The notes under the pieces were generated by a model, which was not told the origin of the DNA, searched no databases, and saw only the letters and a program-made list of their open reading frames with translations. Positions 12,415 through 23,086 of a stretch of DNA of 64,000 nt are shown in pieces. Each line of letters starts with the position of its first letter. The stretch's first letter is position 1. The DNA comes from Leptoclinus maculatus (Eukaryota; Chordata; Actinopteri; Perciformes; Stichaeidae). The position numbers and the translations under genes are program-made. Location of the stretch: the NCBI GenBank assembly GCA_032191485.1, contig JAVDOI010000008.1:23174549-23238548 (forward strand). Reading direction: 5' to 3'.

Positions 12415-12702
12415 TTGAAGCACCAGTGTGTATTTAGGGGGATGTATTGGCCCTTCATATCTACATAGGGACCGGGTCCTCTTCACAGAGTCTGCAATGT
12501 TGCCACTGCCATGTTTCTACACTACCTCTGAACGGACAAACCAAACACTGGCTCTAGAGAGAGACTTTAAGGTTTTACCTTAAGGCCACTGTAGTTCTCT
12601 GCCACGCTTGGAAAGGGAGGAGTGAACGGAGGGGTATTCAGTTGGAGGCAATTTACCACCTCACCACGGGGTGCCACTTAATCCTACACACTGCTCATTT
12701 AA
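12415..12702. repeat. Short inverted-repeat element (MITE-like)
   Basis: The left end has ccagtgtgtatttaggggga and the right end, inverted, has agcagtgtgtaggattaagt, so the termini mirror each other imperfectly. The interior, with phrases such as gaccgggtcctcttcacaga and ccaaacactggctctagaga, is one I recognise as a frequent short fish repeat. It is non-coding and its superfamily is unknown to me. Confidence 0.55.
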
Positions 12703-15289
12703 AGTGAAGGAGGTTAGCCCGAAGCTAGCAAGAACAATGGTCCAGGTTCACCTAAGGCAGGCTGACCTTTAAGTCGGACCAGCTGTCCTCCTTTAAGTGA
12801 CAAGCTGCTTCTCTGAGTCTTGCTCATCTTTTCTTTCATTTTTGATGTCTTTTTAACTGTTAAACTCATGGCATTTATCGGTCAAAAGTATTATTGTTGT
12901 TTAACAGGTAATTAATAATATCCTAACTGCAAACTATGCTCCATTTGTATCAGGAAAATACAAAATAAAATGTTAATACGTCAGTAAAGTGTGGTTAAGG
13001 ATATTATGGTTGATATGAATATAATGGTTATTGGAAGTCTGTGACAGGATCTGGACTTGTCAGTAGTACACGTCCATCCACGTCCGACTTCAACATTCTC
13101 AACCATCCATCTCGCCAAGTAAAGAGCACGATACTTCCTGCAGTGCCACTGAACATTGGCACTGAATGTACATTTTGATGAGCGGATCCTCCAATACAGA
13201 CTTATAACTTAGATTGTTGGGCCGAGAAATTGGCTAAAATGATGTCAGACAGCATAAAACAAAGTGCCAATTCACTCTGATTATCGAGCTACTTCTGAGG
13301 AGCACCAGAGAAAAGTTGTCAAATTCTGCACATAGTGGTTTTGATAAAAAGTTCCTATTCAAAACTTTTTTGTATGCCCTCTCAGTGATAAGTTGCTTGG
13401 ACGAAGAAATTTGCCTTTTTTAAGTTGAATTTCCATTAACTTTTATGATTTGGGTACACAGGACAATGAGATTGAGCACAACGCAAAGCTCCCATACTGC
13501 CTATAAGGAGGACAAGACCACGTCTAGCCCCAAACAGCTGGACACGAGCAGAGCTAGAGTCCTGACAGCAGGTCTCGCCCCTCCGTCTGCTACTGGGCGG
13601 GACCCTCAGTCCCTCTGCAGAGAGGGAGTGTAAAACAGACTGTAATCTATGAACTCCTCAGTCACTGAAGGTGCTGGGACCAAACGGGTCCAGCTGCGCA
13701 TTGCCTGACCCAAACAACAACTATCTATCCTTATCAAACCCGGTTCACCCGACATAACTCCCCCTCTTCGCTCTCCTTTTTTTCCTTGTTTTCCCTCCAT
13801 TCATCCCTCACAACCATCACCCCTCTTTTCCTCTCATCACTGCACTGCGGGCCAAAAATTCCCGGCTCCCACCGACCTATTTCCACAGAGGAACCATTAC
13901 GTCTCCCCATCCTCTTTTTTTATCTTCATCCACCAATTCAATCCACCCAGTCACCTATCCAGCCATATATTCACTGGCGGCTTGTCTCTTCCATTTGAGC
14001 TCATCACAGGGTTGCTTGTTCACTCTGAAATCAGGATTATCATCTGAGAGACGTTTTGCCCGTGTGGGTTGAGGCACACAGAGGGAGAAGAAAAGCTATA
14101 GTGTGTCCTTCTCTTTCCATCTCTACACAAGCCAACAGTGATGGTATATTCCTTTTATTTTTTTCTTCCACCTTAAGGCACAAACAGCCCACACCCCGCT
14201 GTTGAGCACCGTAAGTGGGATTACATAAGCGTCATAACTAGTGGAGAGGAGGCTGGGACGGCGAGGGGATATTAGCCGCTCTGGAGACTGGAGGAGGATA
14301 AGGCAGGAGATACCCACCGCAACATCTCCTCTGCTTGGTTGGCTTCCCACGACTGGCTCAGTGTCAGCCCACTATGAGCCTGGGGAGGGAGAGATGGGGA
14401 GGCAGAGATGGTGGCTCGGAAGAGGAGGAGGAGGACTGAGAGTATGAGACCACAGGCTGACTGAGAGAGGCAGAGGAAGGAGGGAGAGTTAGATGGTGGA
14501 AAGGTTAGGGGGAGGAAAAGGGAGCCGAGAAATGTTCCATCCCCTTTGGCCATAGTCCTGACGAAGCCAGGATAGAGATGTCAGGCCACATCCTGTCTGC
14601 CGAGGAGAGGGGAGCCGGGGATCAAGCAGCAGACAATTAGACCTCAAGCCACAGGCCCTTCTTCCATTGCATTTCTGCATCTCGCCTCCTCCCTTCCTGT
14701 TTTGTCTCTCTTTACATCCCCCCCCCCCCTCCTGCTCTGATTATCCCTAGAGCTATCCAATATCAGCACTCGATTCTCCTCTTTCTCCACAGGCTTCCCG
14801 GAGGCCGGTCGAGTGTCCCTCCCTGGACCGCGGACGGATGGAAGACGGTGCCGACCTCGCAAGGTCACAGAGCTCGCTTCCATCAGATGAAACCCGAAAC
14901 CTTCCATTTGCCTCCCTCCGTCCCCCTTTTGTCCCCTACTTCAGCCAAATCACTCCACTTGCTTTCAAGTCAATGTCACACAATTATCCTCACTTTTCAC
15001 AAATCATACACATTTTCACCGGCTTGATTGCTACTAAAGATGCCATTTCTCTGGCATCTTGCTGAGAGCATGCTAAATGCCAAGGGTGACCTTCTAAAAA
15101 AACTAATTATTCTATTTTTCCAATAGTTTTTTGAAAGCAAGGCTTGTCTTTCCTTATTGTTTTACAGAGAAGCAGAGATAATTGTCAATCTCAGCACTTC
15201 AATGCTTTTGGAAACTGTGCAGTTTATGTATGTAATCGCCTTAGCAAATACTATTTTGAGGTAAATGTCTTGAGGTAAAAAGCTTTCCT
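12703..15289. other. Presumed ADGRB1 intron, no exon recognised
   Basis: This lies downstream of the ADGRB1 donor on the minus strand. I looked for the thrombospondin-repeat signature (W..W..C..CGGG) in minus-strand frames and saw none. The 13.4-14.9 kb part is relatively GC-rich with long purine/pyrimidine runs and a C-tract at about 14718-14730, which keep several meaningless frames open. Confidence 0.5.
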
Positions 15290-15295
15290 ACTCAC
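15290..15295 (-). promoter_or_regulatory. Splice donor of the ADGRB1 first coding exon
   Basis: On the minus strand the coding frame runs into G|GTGAGT, a near-perfect U1 consensus, and then meets an in-frame TAG two codons on. The break falls in a glycine codon, as in mammalian BAI1 before the first thrombospondin repeat. The matching acceptor was not recognised between 1 and 15289. Confidence 0.85.
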
Positions 15296-16031
15296 CATTT
15301 ATCTCAACCTTTTTTCCACTCTCTTTCACGCTGGGTAAACAGTTTTCCAGGTAAACTCCATTGTGATAACAGCTATCTCCCTCGCTGAGCTGAGGCGGAG
15401 ACTCCCAGCACAAACATGGAGTCTGCATAATGCCACAGGGTCTGTTGGACGTACTGGACGCCAGACAATCCTCCAGCCACTGGCACAGCATCTGACAGGC
15501 CGCCATGCTGGGATTGCGCTTCCCCACCACCAGGTACTCAGTTTTGAAATCCCCGTCGCCATCCGAGATGGCCTTTCCCGCCCGAGGAGGTCCCTTCCTC
15601 ATCTGGAGGAACTGCTTCCCGGCCTCCAGGAAGGCCACTGGGGCAGATGTGTCACACAGCCTCACCACCTCATCGAAGCTCTCCATGCCCAGGTAGGTGC
15701 GCGTGGTCTCGAGGAAGGAGTCATACTGGAAGGTGCGGAGCTGGGACGGCACGCAGTCTTCGGTGGGTTTTGTGATCTTGATGAAGATGGTGTAGCGCCG
15801 CGGATCGGGGTTCTGCAGGGTCCAGGAGCAAGGCATGGTGGGGAACACCGATGATGACAGGAAGAAGCCGAAAAAGCGGCTCTGGACTAAGGTAGAGCAG
15901 GAGTCAGACTCTGGGCCCGAGGGGGCTGCGTGGCAACAGCCCTCCATCAGCAGCAGAGGGGCAAAATACAAGAGCAGCACTGACAGAGGCCACCGTGATT
16001 GGCCAGGATTCCAAGGAACAATGCTTGTCAT
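15296..16031 (-). CDS. adgrb1: First coding exon of adhesion GPCR ADGRB1 (BAI1)
   Basis: This encodes the N-terminus of a brain-specific angiogenesis inhibitor, a cell-surface adhesion GPCR. In mammals BAI1 binds phosphatidylserine through thrombospondin repeats, signals through ELMO/DOCK/Rac, and acts at synapses; those domains lie in exons not seen here. The exon holds 245 codons plus one base. A signal peptide lies at residues 1 to about 36, with hydrophobic core PLSVLLLYFAPLLL. A CUB-like N-terminal region follows, with BAI hallmarks CSWTL, NPDPRRYT, SFLETTRTYLG and SFDEVVRLCD, and later CGIMQTPC. SFLETTRTYLG, FLQMRK and EYLVVG fit BAI1 better than BAI2 or BAI3. I chose the ATG at 16031 because its context is CACCATG. 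An in-frame ATG at 16064 has a weak context and would add 11 residues. The exon ends in G|GTGAGT (donor 15295-15290), phase 1, as expected before the first thrombospondin repeat. Teleosts can have two adgrb1 copies, and I cannot tell which this is. Confidence 0.93.
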
Positions 16032-17984
16032 GGTGCACAGATGAAGGGAAGGAGAAGGTATCATAGGTCGATGGCTAGTTTCTTGCTTTGGAGGACTCAA
16101 CTTCCAGCAGTGTCGGGCAAAGGAAGAGGAGATGGAGGAGTATGGGGAAGACGATAAGGACGTGGTGGGGGAGGAAGGTTGCTCTCAAAGATCCAGCGAT
16201 CGGCCCATGGCTGCATCAGTCGACCCCGAGATTCACAAGAACCTGTGGAATGGAGACAAGATATGAATTAGACTTCATATTGCATCAGACAACGGAACGG
16301 AATTATACAGATTCTATTCATCTCCACATTGAGAAATCAGTCTATCGGCTGTTATCTTTTGCTCTGTAAACTGAGAGTGACCGCAGTCAAGTCGGACAGA
16401 ATCCGATGGAGTGAGGGTGCCAGTGGTTTAGTTGAGTCTTTCTTCATTGCACAAGTTCAGACTGGTCTTTTACTGAGAGACAACAGCATTCCTCACATGT
16501 CTGATCCCATATTTCATCTGCCAGCTCATTAATTTATCCAATTATAAGACTATTAATTACAAAAGGCAATACCTGCAGCAATTCATTACTCCACTTTATC
16601 AGGGATGAGACCCAGACAGGAAAGCCATGATTAACAGTCCTTTTAGTTTTGGCTTATTAAAGCTTATTAAAGCCAAAACTAAACACATCTCTTTTTTCTT
16701 TTACATTATATCCAGGGCTGCTTCCCCGTGAGTAGCTCTGCTGTTTTAAGTTGTTATTATCAATGTGTCTTTGTTGAAAAGCTATGGTGTGGAAAATAGT
16801 TTTCAGCAGAGTGCGCTGATTGATTTGAATGAGTGCTTTTAGGGACATTGTCGTGAGTTGTTAGAAAAACAAAAGGTGCTTACGTCTGTCAGCAGAAGGT
16901 TTGTGCAGGTTTAAAATGAAAAGGAACAGAATAATATGAAACACAGGTTGTAATTATACACCACAGCTAAATTGATAGTTAAAGTTTTCGGAAAGTGATA
17001 CAAATGAGTTAGATTACTTGAAAATACTCTTTACTTCGATATTAAAATACCATGTTTTTATTTCATGAAAAGCTGCATTGATCAATCAATAACTCCAAAT
17101 GAAAGAGGTCACTCATCCATACAACACTCTATAATAGTCAAATATGATTGCTCGTGGCAGAGTGGTGGACCCGTCTAACCAATACATCACACAAGGTAGC
17201 CAACAATTATTCAGAGTTATTGACAAAACTAAATGAAATATAATTTTAAAAAGCTACAAAAAATGCCCAAGGCTATAAGACGTAAATTTCTTGAAGACAT
17301 TTGGCTTCTTTGTTCCAAAAATATGAGCAGTCTTTAAGCCAGTTCTTCAGGCTGAAACAACTCCTAAGATTAGTTCCAACTGAACTCAAATTCAAATAAC
17401 AACAAGGCAAATGTGGCAGAACCTTTGACAACCAGAGTGTGCATTGTCGCCAAGGACATCAGCATAGTGAAGCCTCCCACTGATCAATCACAATGATCTG
17501 CAGGCCTGACAGAAACAGTATGCTTCTGTGGGTATGGATGGAGTTAAAGATAATTCGTCACAAACAGTGAAACACCATCGAACAGAAAATCCTTCCAAAG
17601 CAGGCCTTTAGGGGAAACCGCACTGCATTGCCTCTACAGAATGAAGTTTCCTCTGCAAACAAAGTTAATTAAGCAAACTTTAATCAAACTGTGCATCTGG
17701 CCTTGTCAACAAGGGCTTTTTTTGTTCATTGATAACAAGTGCATTCAAGATGTGAATTCAAACAGCTCAAGAACTTTTAATATCTCAAATCAAAACCGTT
17801 TTTTTTTTTTTTAATTAGGCAACAATTAAGCCTTTGTATGCTTTTGGGTGTTCATTTTGTTATTTTTCTCTGTTAGAGACGTGTCCCCCGGATTGTCGGT
17901 GCATACAGTCTGCATTGTCCCAAAAATCTGACATCACAGACATTGGAAGATTACATCACGTAAACTTTTACAGATCCTCTAGGC
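16032..17984. other. ADGRB1 5' leader and upstream intron, no further exon seen
   Basis: The minus-strand sequence just above the start codon must include some 5' untranslated exon, but no convincing polypyrimidine-AG acceptor could be placed, so its end is open. A pyrimidine-rich minus-strand stretch at about 16120-16195 is a possible acceptor zone. The rest is AT-rich and non-coding. A 12-bp-stem hairpin lies at 16644-16681. Confidence 0.4.
16644..16681. repeat. Short hairpin with a 12-bp stem
   Basis: TAGTTTTGGCTT at 16644-16655 is exactly inverted at 16670-16681 across a 14-nt AT-rich loop. It lies in presumed intron and has no assigned role. Confidence 0.6.
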
Positions 17985-19231
17985 CAGACCTGGGCATTGT
18001 ACGGCTCGCGGGCTGTTGCCGTCCGGCCCGCGGGAGGTCATTGGGAAATTAGGAATAAAACGTAAATGAGTGTACATCATGCACAGAATAGAGCTGCATT
18101 GCTTTTATTTTGAAGGAGACTTTTGTTGTTTTTTTTCTTCTCAATTTACATATTAGTTAGTTAGTGAATGTGTGCAAGAACTGAGTTTAAGATGTGAGTT
18201 AGCTGTTAGCCCTCATAAATGTCAGCCTGTGTTAAAGAAAGATTGACACAGAGTGTAGAGTTTTTAACAAAACATGGACTTTAAAGTATTTCTTTACTGA
18301 AGTCAAAGGTAAAGCCATGTGCTTAGTTTGTGGAGAACAAGTCGCAGTGTTGAAAGGATTACAATTTGAATCGTCATTACGAGACGAAACACGCGGAGAA
18401 ATACGAAAACTTGGCTGATGCAGAGCGGGTACGGACGTCTGAGGCTTTGCTAGCTAAGCTGCAAAAGCAACAAGGCCTTTTTACCAAGCTTCACACATCC
18501 AGGGATGCAGCAGCCAACACCAGCTTTGTGATATCCCACAAAATTGCAAAAAACAGTAAGCTATTCTCTGAGGGGGAGTTTATCAAAGAGTGTTTGGTGG
18601 ACTCTGCTGCACTACTATGCCCCGAGGAAAAAGACGCATTCGAGAATGTGCCACTCTCCAAGCGCACCGTAACGAGGAGGATCGAGGACGTCTGGAACTT
18701 CAGCTGCAAAAAAAGACAATTTCGAATTTTTCTCCTTGGCTCTGGCCCAGTTACTCATCTTTATACGTGGGATAACGAAAAACTTCGTGATTACAGAGGA
18801 GCTGCATCAATGCAGTCAATGAAAGGAATGACGACGGGGAGTGATTTGTTCATGGAGGTAAATGCATGCTTCCACAAGCTGGGACTGAAATAGGACAAAC
18901 TGGCATGTGTCACAACCGATGGTTGTCCAAATCTGACGGGGAAAAATGTCGGACTTTTAAAGTGGATGCAAGATAAAGTGACTGAAATAAACCCAGAACT
19001 GAAATTGGTATTTTTTAGTGCTGGGCAAGTTAACGCGTTATCATCGCGTTAACGCATTAATTAATTAACGCCGACAATTATTTTATCGCGCGTTAACGCA
19101 TTTTTTTTTTTTTTATTATTATTTTGAAAGTCCGTTGCTCACTGGCAGCGGTGGAGGAAGTCTTCGGCAGACTACGTTGGATGCAGCGTGTGGGAGAAGT
19201 ATAGATAAACAAAAGCAAGACAAGCTAACAA

Positions 19232-19534
19232 ATGCCACAGAGAAGTGGATACAAACTGCAGCCGGTTAGTATTGTGGAAGATGTCGGTCTGAGGAACGTT
19301 TTCAAGGTGCGTTCACGTCGCGTTTGGTGTGAACGCACCTTTAGGTTCGCAACGAATGACGGCACGTATGAGCCTCCCTCAAGACGCACCATCACAAGAA
19401 GTATGAAAAGGAGAGGACTACAAAAGCGACAACGTTACAACGTGCACCAGCTGTTGCTCTCACTGGAGACTACTGGACATCGCTGGGTAACCATCATCAC
19501 CTCAGAGTTACAGCATTATATTGATGAACAGTAG
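19232..19534 (+). pseudogene. ZBED1-like hAT transposase fragment
   Basis: In this 100-residue frame, VSIVEDVGLRNVF followed by DGTYEPPSRRTIT matches the VE--GF---L-P-Y--PSR--I segment of ZBED1-like hAT transposases. The two halves are separated by a roughly 40-bp hairpin insertion (19304-19341) that keeps the frame open but adds unrelated arginine-rich residues. Only a small part of the protein remains, so it is not functional. The remnants at 1234-1530 and 39310-39700 belong to the same broad group. Confidence 0.7.
19304..19341. repeat. Tiny hairpin insertion with perfect 13-bp stem
   Basis: AAGGTGCGTTCAC (19304-19316) is exactly inverted at 19329-19341 across a 12-nt loop. It interrupts the conserved ZBED-like motif of the fragment at 19232-19534. 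Related text (gtgcgttcac or its inverse) occurs at about 55205-55215 and 59170-59179. Confidence 0.75.
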
Positions 19535-20868
19535 AGCTGCATTCGCATGCTCTGACTGTCATGAAAACAGAAGACAGACATTTTGCTGAAACGTGCGCGG
19601 AACATTTTATTCATGTTGCACAGCAGTGGAACGTTTCACATAAAGTCAGCACACTGAGCACAGATAATATAACTGCTACTGTGTAAAGGGAATACCCTTT
19701 AAAAAGCACCGTATTTGTTTATGTTTTGTTCATATAGCAGTACTTTTAAAATAAAAGTGCACAATACACTACTTTTTAATTCATTATTGAACTTTGCACA
19801 TAATGCGATTAATCGCAAAAAAATCATGCGATTAATCATGCGATTAAACATTTTAATCGTTGCCCAGCACTAGTATTTTTGCATTGTATTATGCATCACA
19901 ATGTGTTGTGTAAGTCAGTGCTAAAACTTAACCATGTTATTGATGTTGTAACTAAAATAGTTAACTTCATCAGGACAAGAGCATTGAATCACAGTCAGTT
20001 TGTTGCACTCTTGGAGGAGCATGAGACTGAACACAGTGACATAGGCTTCCACACAGCTGTCAGGTGGCTCAGCCCGGGCAAAGTGCTTAAAAGAGTACGG
20101 GACCTGAGAGCAGAGATTCAAGAGTTTTGTAAGGCAAGGATATCCCAGAGCTCTCCGATGTAAACTGGATGACAGATTTTGCATTTGCTGTGACTGCACT
20201 AATGAATGATCTAAATACCAAACTACAAGGCAAGGGCCTATTTGCACATCACATGTACAGCCTGGTGAAGGCTTTCATGAGAAAGTTGCAGTTTCTTTCA
20301 AGCCAGATGGAGGGTAACACTCTCACCCACCTGCAAACCCTGAAAGAAGCCACACCATCAGTTGAACATCTCCACAAGTACTCATCCATGTTAGGGGCAC
20401 TGCATGGTGAGTTTTCAAGGCCATTTCAAGACTTCAAAACAGTTGAGAGTGAAACATGATTTCTTCCCCCTTCATGTGCAGTGTGGATAATGCTCCCAGT
20501 GATGTTCAGCTCCAACTCATTGACCTGCAGTCTGATGCAGTACTGGCAGAGCACTTCAGTCAGTATCACTGCTGGATTTTTATTCTTCTCTCAAAGAGGA
20601 GAACTTTCCACACATGAGGAGGCATGCTCAGAAGATGTTGGTTCTCTTTGGATCAACCGACATCTGTGAACAAACATTCTCTGTGATGAAGTTCAACAAA
20701 TCCAGATACAGATCCTCTCTCACTGACGATCACCTGTCAGCTGTCCTTCGCATCTCACCTCACACATTCAGCCTGACTTCAGTGAACTCGTTCAAGCCCA
20801 ACAAAGACTAGATTTCTCGCATTGAACTGAAAAACAGAAAGAGGTAATTTGTATAGTAATAGTTATAG

Positions 20869-21687
20869 TCCAAAGTCCTTGAGAGAGCTGTTGCATCACA
20901 ACTCAAGTCCCACCTCAATCTCCATAATCTCTACGAACCCTTCCAATCCGGCTTCCGTTCAAAACACAGCACAGAAACCGCCCTACTGAAAATCACAAAT
21001 GACATACTTCTCTCTGCTGACTCTGGCTTCCTCACCATCCTCATCCTCCTTGACCTCAGCGCCGCCTTCGACACTATCAACCACTCCATCCTCCTCTCAC
21101 GTCTCCAGTACTCCCTTGGCATAACTGGCACTGCCCTCTCCTGGTTCACCTCATATCTCTCAGACCGACATCAATTCATTGCAATAAACAACTGTAAATC
21201 CTCCACCTCCCCAGTCACCCACGGTGTCCCCCAAGGTTCCGTGCTTGGTCCCCTCCTCTTCATCATCTACATCCTTCCCCTTGGACAAATCATCCGTCGT
21301 CATGGTCTCGATTTCCACTGCTACGCTGACGACACCCAACTCTACTTCTCCTCCAAGACCATCACCTCAGTCACCCACTCCACTCTCACTGCCTGTCTCA
21401 CTGATATAAAATCATGGATGCAACAGAACTTTCTCAAACTCAACTGCAATAAATCTGAAATACTCATCATCGGCCCTAACTCCCTCACCCGCTCAGCCCA
21501 GACCTTCGCTCTCAACATTAATGGCTCCATCGTCACCCCCTCCACCCAGGTCCGCAACCTCGGTATCATCCTCGACCCCACCCTCTCTTTCCTACCCCAC
21601 GCCAACCACATCACCAAAACTGCCTTCTTTCACCTCAGGAACATTGCACGCCTCCGGCCCTCCCTGTCCCCTGCCACCACCGAAATT
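20869..21687 (+). mobile_element. L2-type LINE reverse-transcriptase fragment
   Basis: An uninterrupted frame of about 273 codons encodes the central part of a non-LTR reverse transcriptase of the L2 branch of the CR1 group. It starts at SKVLERAVASQL. FRSKHSTETALL follows, then motif A with LDLSAAFDTI, motif B with GVPQGSVLGPLLF, and the catalytic YADDTQLY motif. The later thumb-side text (LNCNKSEIL, LGIILDPTLSF) is also present. The N-terminal endonuclease domain and the C-terminal end with its 3' tail are absent. The 5' side abuts the hAT pseudogene and the 3' side runs straight into repeat family X. The intact frame suggests a fairly recent insertion, but the piece is incomplete and cannot be active. 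Confidence 0.93.
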
Positions 21688-21721
21688 AGATTTAGGCTAA
21701 GAAAACATGTTGTGTCACAAT

Positions 21722-22293
21722 CAAAGACTGTATATGGACATACTGTAAGTGGACGTCTTCACCGTGTCATTACCCATTGGTTTGTGGACTACAGTTTTGA
21801 AGTCTGGAGTTCTACAATTTGGCGGTCGCCATCTTGTTTTTTGAAACCAGAAGTGATGCAAGAGGATGTAGCTAAGTAAAACCAAACGCTGAATCATTTT
21901 TAGGTCATCAAAATGTTACAATTAACTTTCATGAAGTAAAAACACACTGTGAAAGGGTTGAAGTTCTAAGACAAAACCACTGACAACTCCCAGACCGGAC
22001 AACCTGTCAATCATCTGTCAAGTAGCCCCGCCCTATTGACCTATTTGACTCTAAATAGACCATCATTTACTAAATGAACATCAACCTGTACTGACGAAGA
22101 CTTGAAACCAGCGATTGAGACCAAAAACTCAAGTCTACAATGTTTACTGAGGTAATAAATCAAGAGAGAAGTAGAGTCATTTTCTCATAGACTTCTATAC
22201 AACCAGAGGAGTCCCTCCCTGATGGCCATTAGAGAGAATGCAGATTTAAGGGCACTTCGTCATTGGGGTCACTTTTCAGACCGGGAGGTTAGG
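21722..22293 (+). repeat. Interspersed repeat family X, copy B
   Basis: Runs from agactgtatatgg to about the cttttcagaccgggagg tip. It shares, in order, the features of the other copies: a ttttgaagtctgga-type box, gccatcttgtttttt, a tgaaagggtt box, tagccccgccct, gaccatcatttactaaatga and aataaatcaagagagaagta. It directly follows the L2 fragment. It has no coding potential. Confidence 0.75.
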
Positions 22294-23003
22294 CACGATG
22301 CTCAAAATCTTTACAGACTTCCAAAAAACTTCTTTAAATGTACGATTTTTTAGAATACTTTGAATTTATCAAGACCATGATGTATGTCTGCTCTTGAATT
22401 TATATGGCTGAACATGTCTACCCCTGATAGGAGCTGACCTGTCTCCAGAGTGCATCCAGCTCTGCTGTCTTCTCTAGGGGGAATTTAATAAAAATGTTGG
22501 GAACACCTCCTTTATAAGGCTGAAATAACCCCTAGTTTAATTCAGGGGTGTGAATTCTCAAAAGCTCAAGCTATGGCAAAGAACCTGTATCTAATATCAC
22601 TCACGACCAAAGGGCTTCTCTTTAGGTACAGTACAGCCTGTTTCATTGTATCTCAGTCCGCCTCACGTCTCATTCTGCCTTGTCCTGTTTTACCCTGGCT
22701 CATTCTGTCAGCTCTCTTCACTTCACCCCGCACCAAAAAAGTGTCACGGGAAAACTACCTCAGCCTCTTTCACCAGACAGGTCCAACAGTAATGAGCTTT
22801 AACAGAGAATAAAGAGAGGCTCTTTATTGACAGCGCTGCCTCATTCATCTCCAGACATGCCACACCCCAACCTCCTCCTCCTCCTCCTAACCTGCCGAGA
22901 GGGAGTCTGATCACCCAACACGTGGCACTCTATTGGAGCTTCCTGTTCGTGTCAAGCCTCCCCTCATTACTAACACCGAGCACTGCCCCCCACCTCCAAC
23001 CCT

Positions 23004-23006
<3 letters not shown>

Positions 23007-23083
<77 letters not shown>
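23007..23083 (+). repeat. Long CA dinucleotide microsatellite
   Basis: About 38 uninterrupted AC units in 77 bp, long enough to be polymorphic between individuals. Confidence 0.95.

Positions 23084-23086
<3 letters not shown>

Larger units (their letters stand above)
19016..19872 (+). mobile_element. hAT element nested in the transposase pseudogene
   Basis: Begins TAGTGCTGGGCAA and ends with the exact inverse TTGCCCAGCACTA. A perfect 8-bp duplication gtattttt lies at 19008-19015 and 19873-19880. The interior has a ZBED-like transposase fragment on the plus strand. At 857 bp it is internally deleted. It is younger than the host hAT, whose reading frame it splits. Confidence 0.92.
18219..20820 (+). 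pseudogene. Broken hAT transposase, GTF2IRD2-like
   Basis: The remnants run in order. The BED-type zinc finger has its CLVCGE half in one frame at about 18325 and RHYETKH in another at about 18372, so a frameshift lies between. A long N-terminal helical region follows to 18890, where a TAG replaces an expected sense codon. The catalytic-core segment CVTTDGCPNLTGKN is at about 18906. The nested hAT then interrupts, and the reading resumes at about 19880 with HHNVLCKSVLKLNHV and LEEHETEHSD. Further frameshifts lie near 20140-20170 and 20460. The C-terminal dimerisation motif LFGSTDICEQTFSVMK is at about 20645. It relates to the same broad family as GTF2IRD2 transposase-derived proteins. Several independent lesions rule out activity. 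Confidence 0.88.
17985..20868 (+). mobile_element. GTF2IRD2-like hAT, decayed, with nested hAT
   Basis: The left terminus CAGACCTGGGCATTGTACGG is of hAT type, followed by a leader and a full-length but broken transposase. The element is split by a younger hAT at 19016-19872. Its right terminus is missing: L2 reverse-transcriptase sequence begins at about 20869. Confidence 0.8.

Noticed and set aside
13445..14907. Cluster of short frames in GC-rich sequence downstream of ADGRB1 exon
   Set aside because: I checked minus-strand frames for thrombospondin-repeat tryptophans and cysteines and found none; low-complexity runs explain the frames.
15326..15854. Open frames of 63-163 codons overlapping the ADGRB1 exon in other frames
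   Set aside because: They are shadows of the GC-rich coding exon; only the minus-strand frame has family motifs and the splice donor.
16065..16100. Extension of the ADGRB1 frame to 16100
   Set aside because: The extension starts at TTG, not ATG, and is more likely 5' untranslated sequence.
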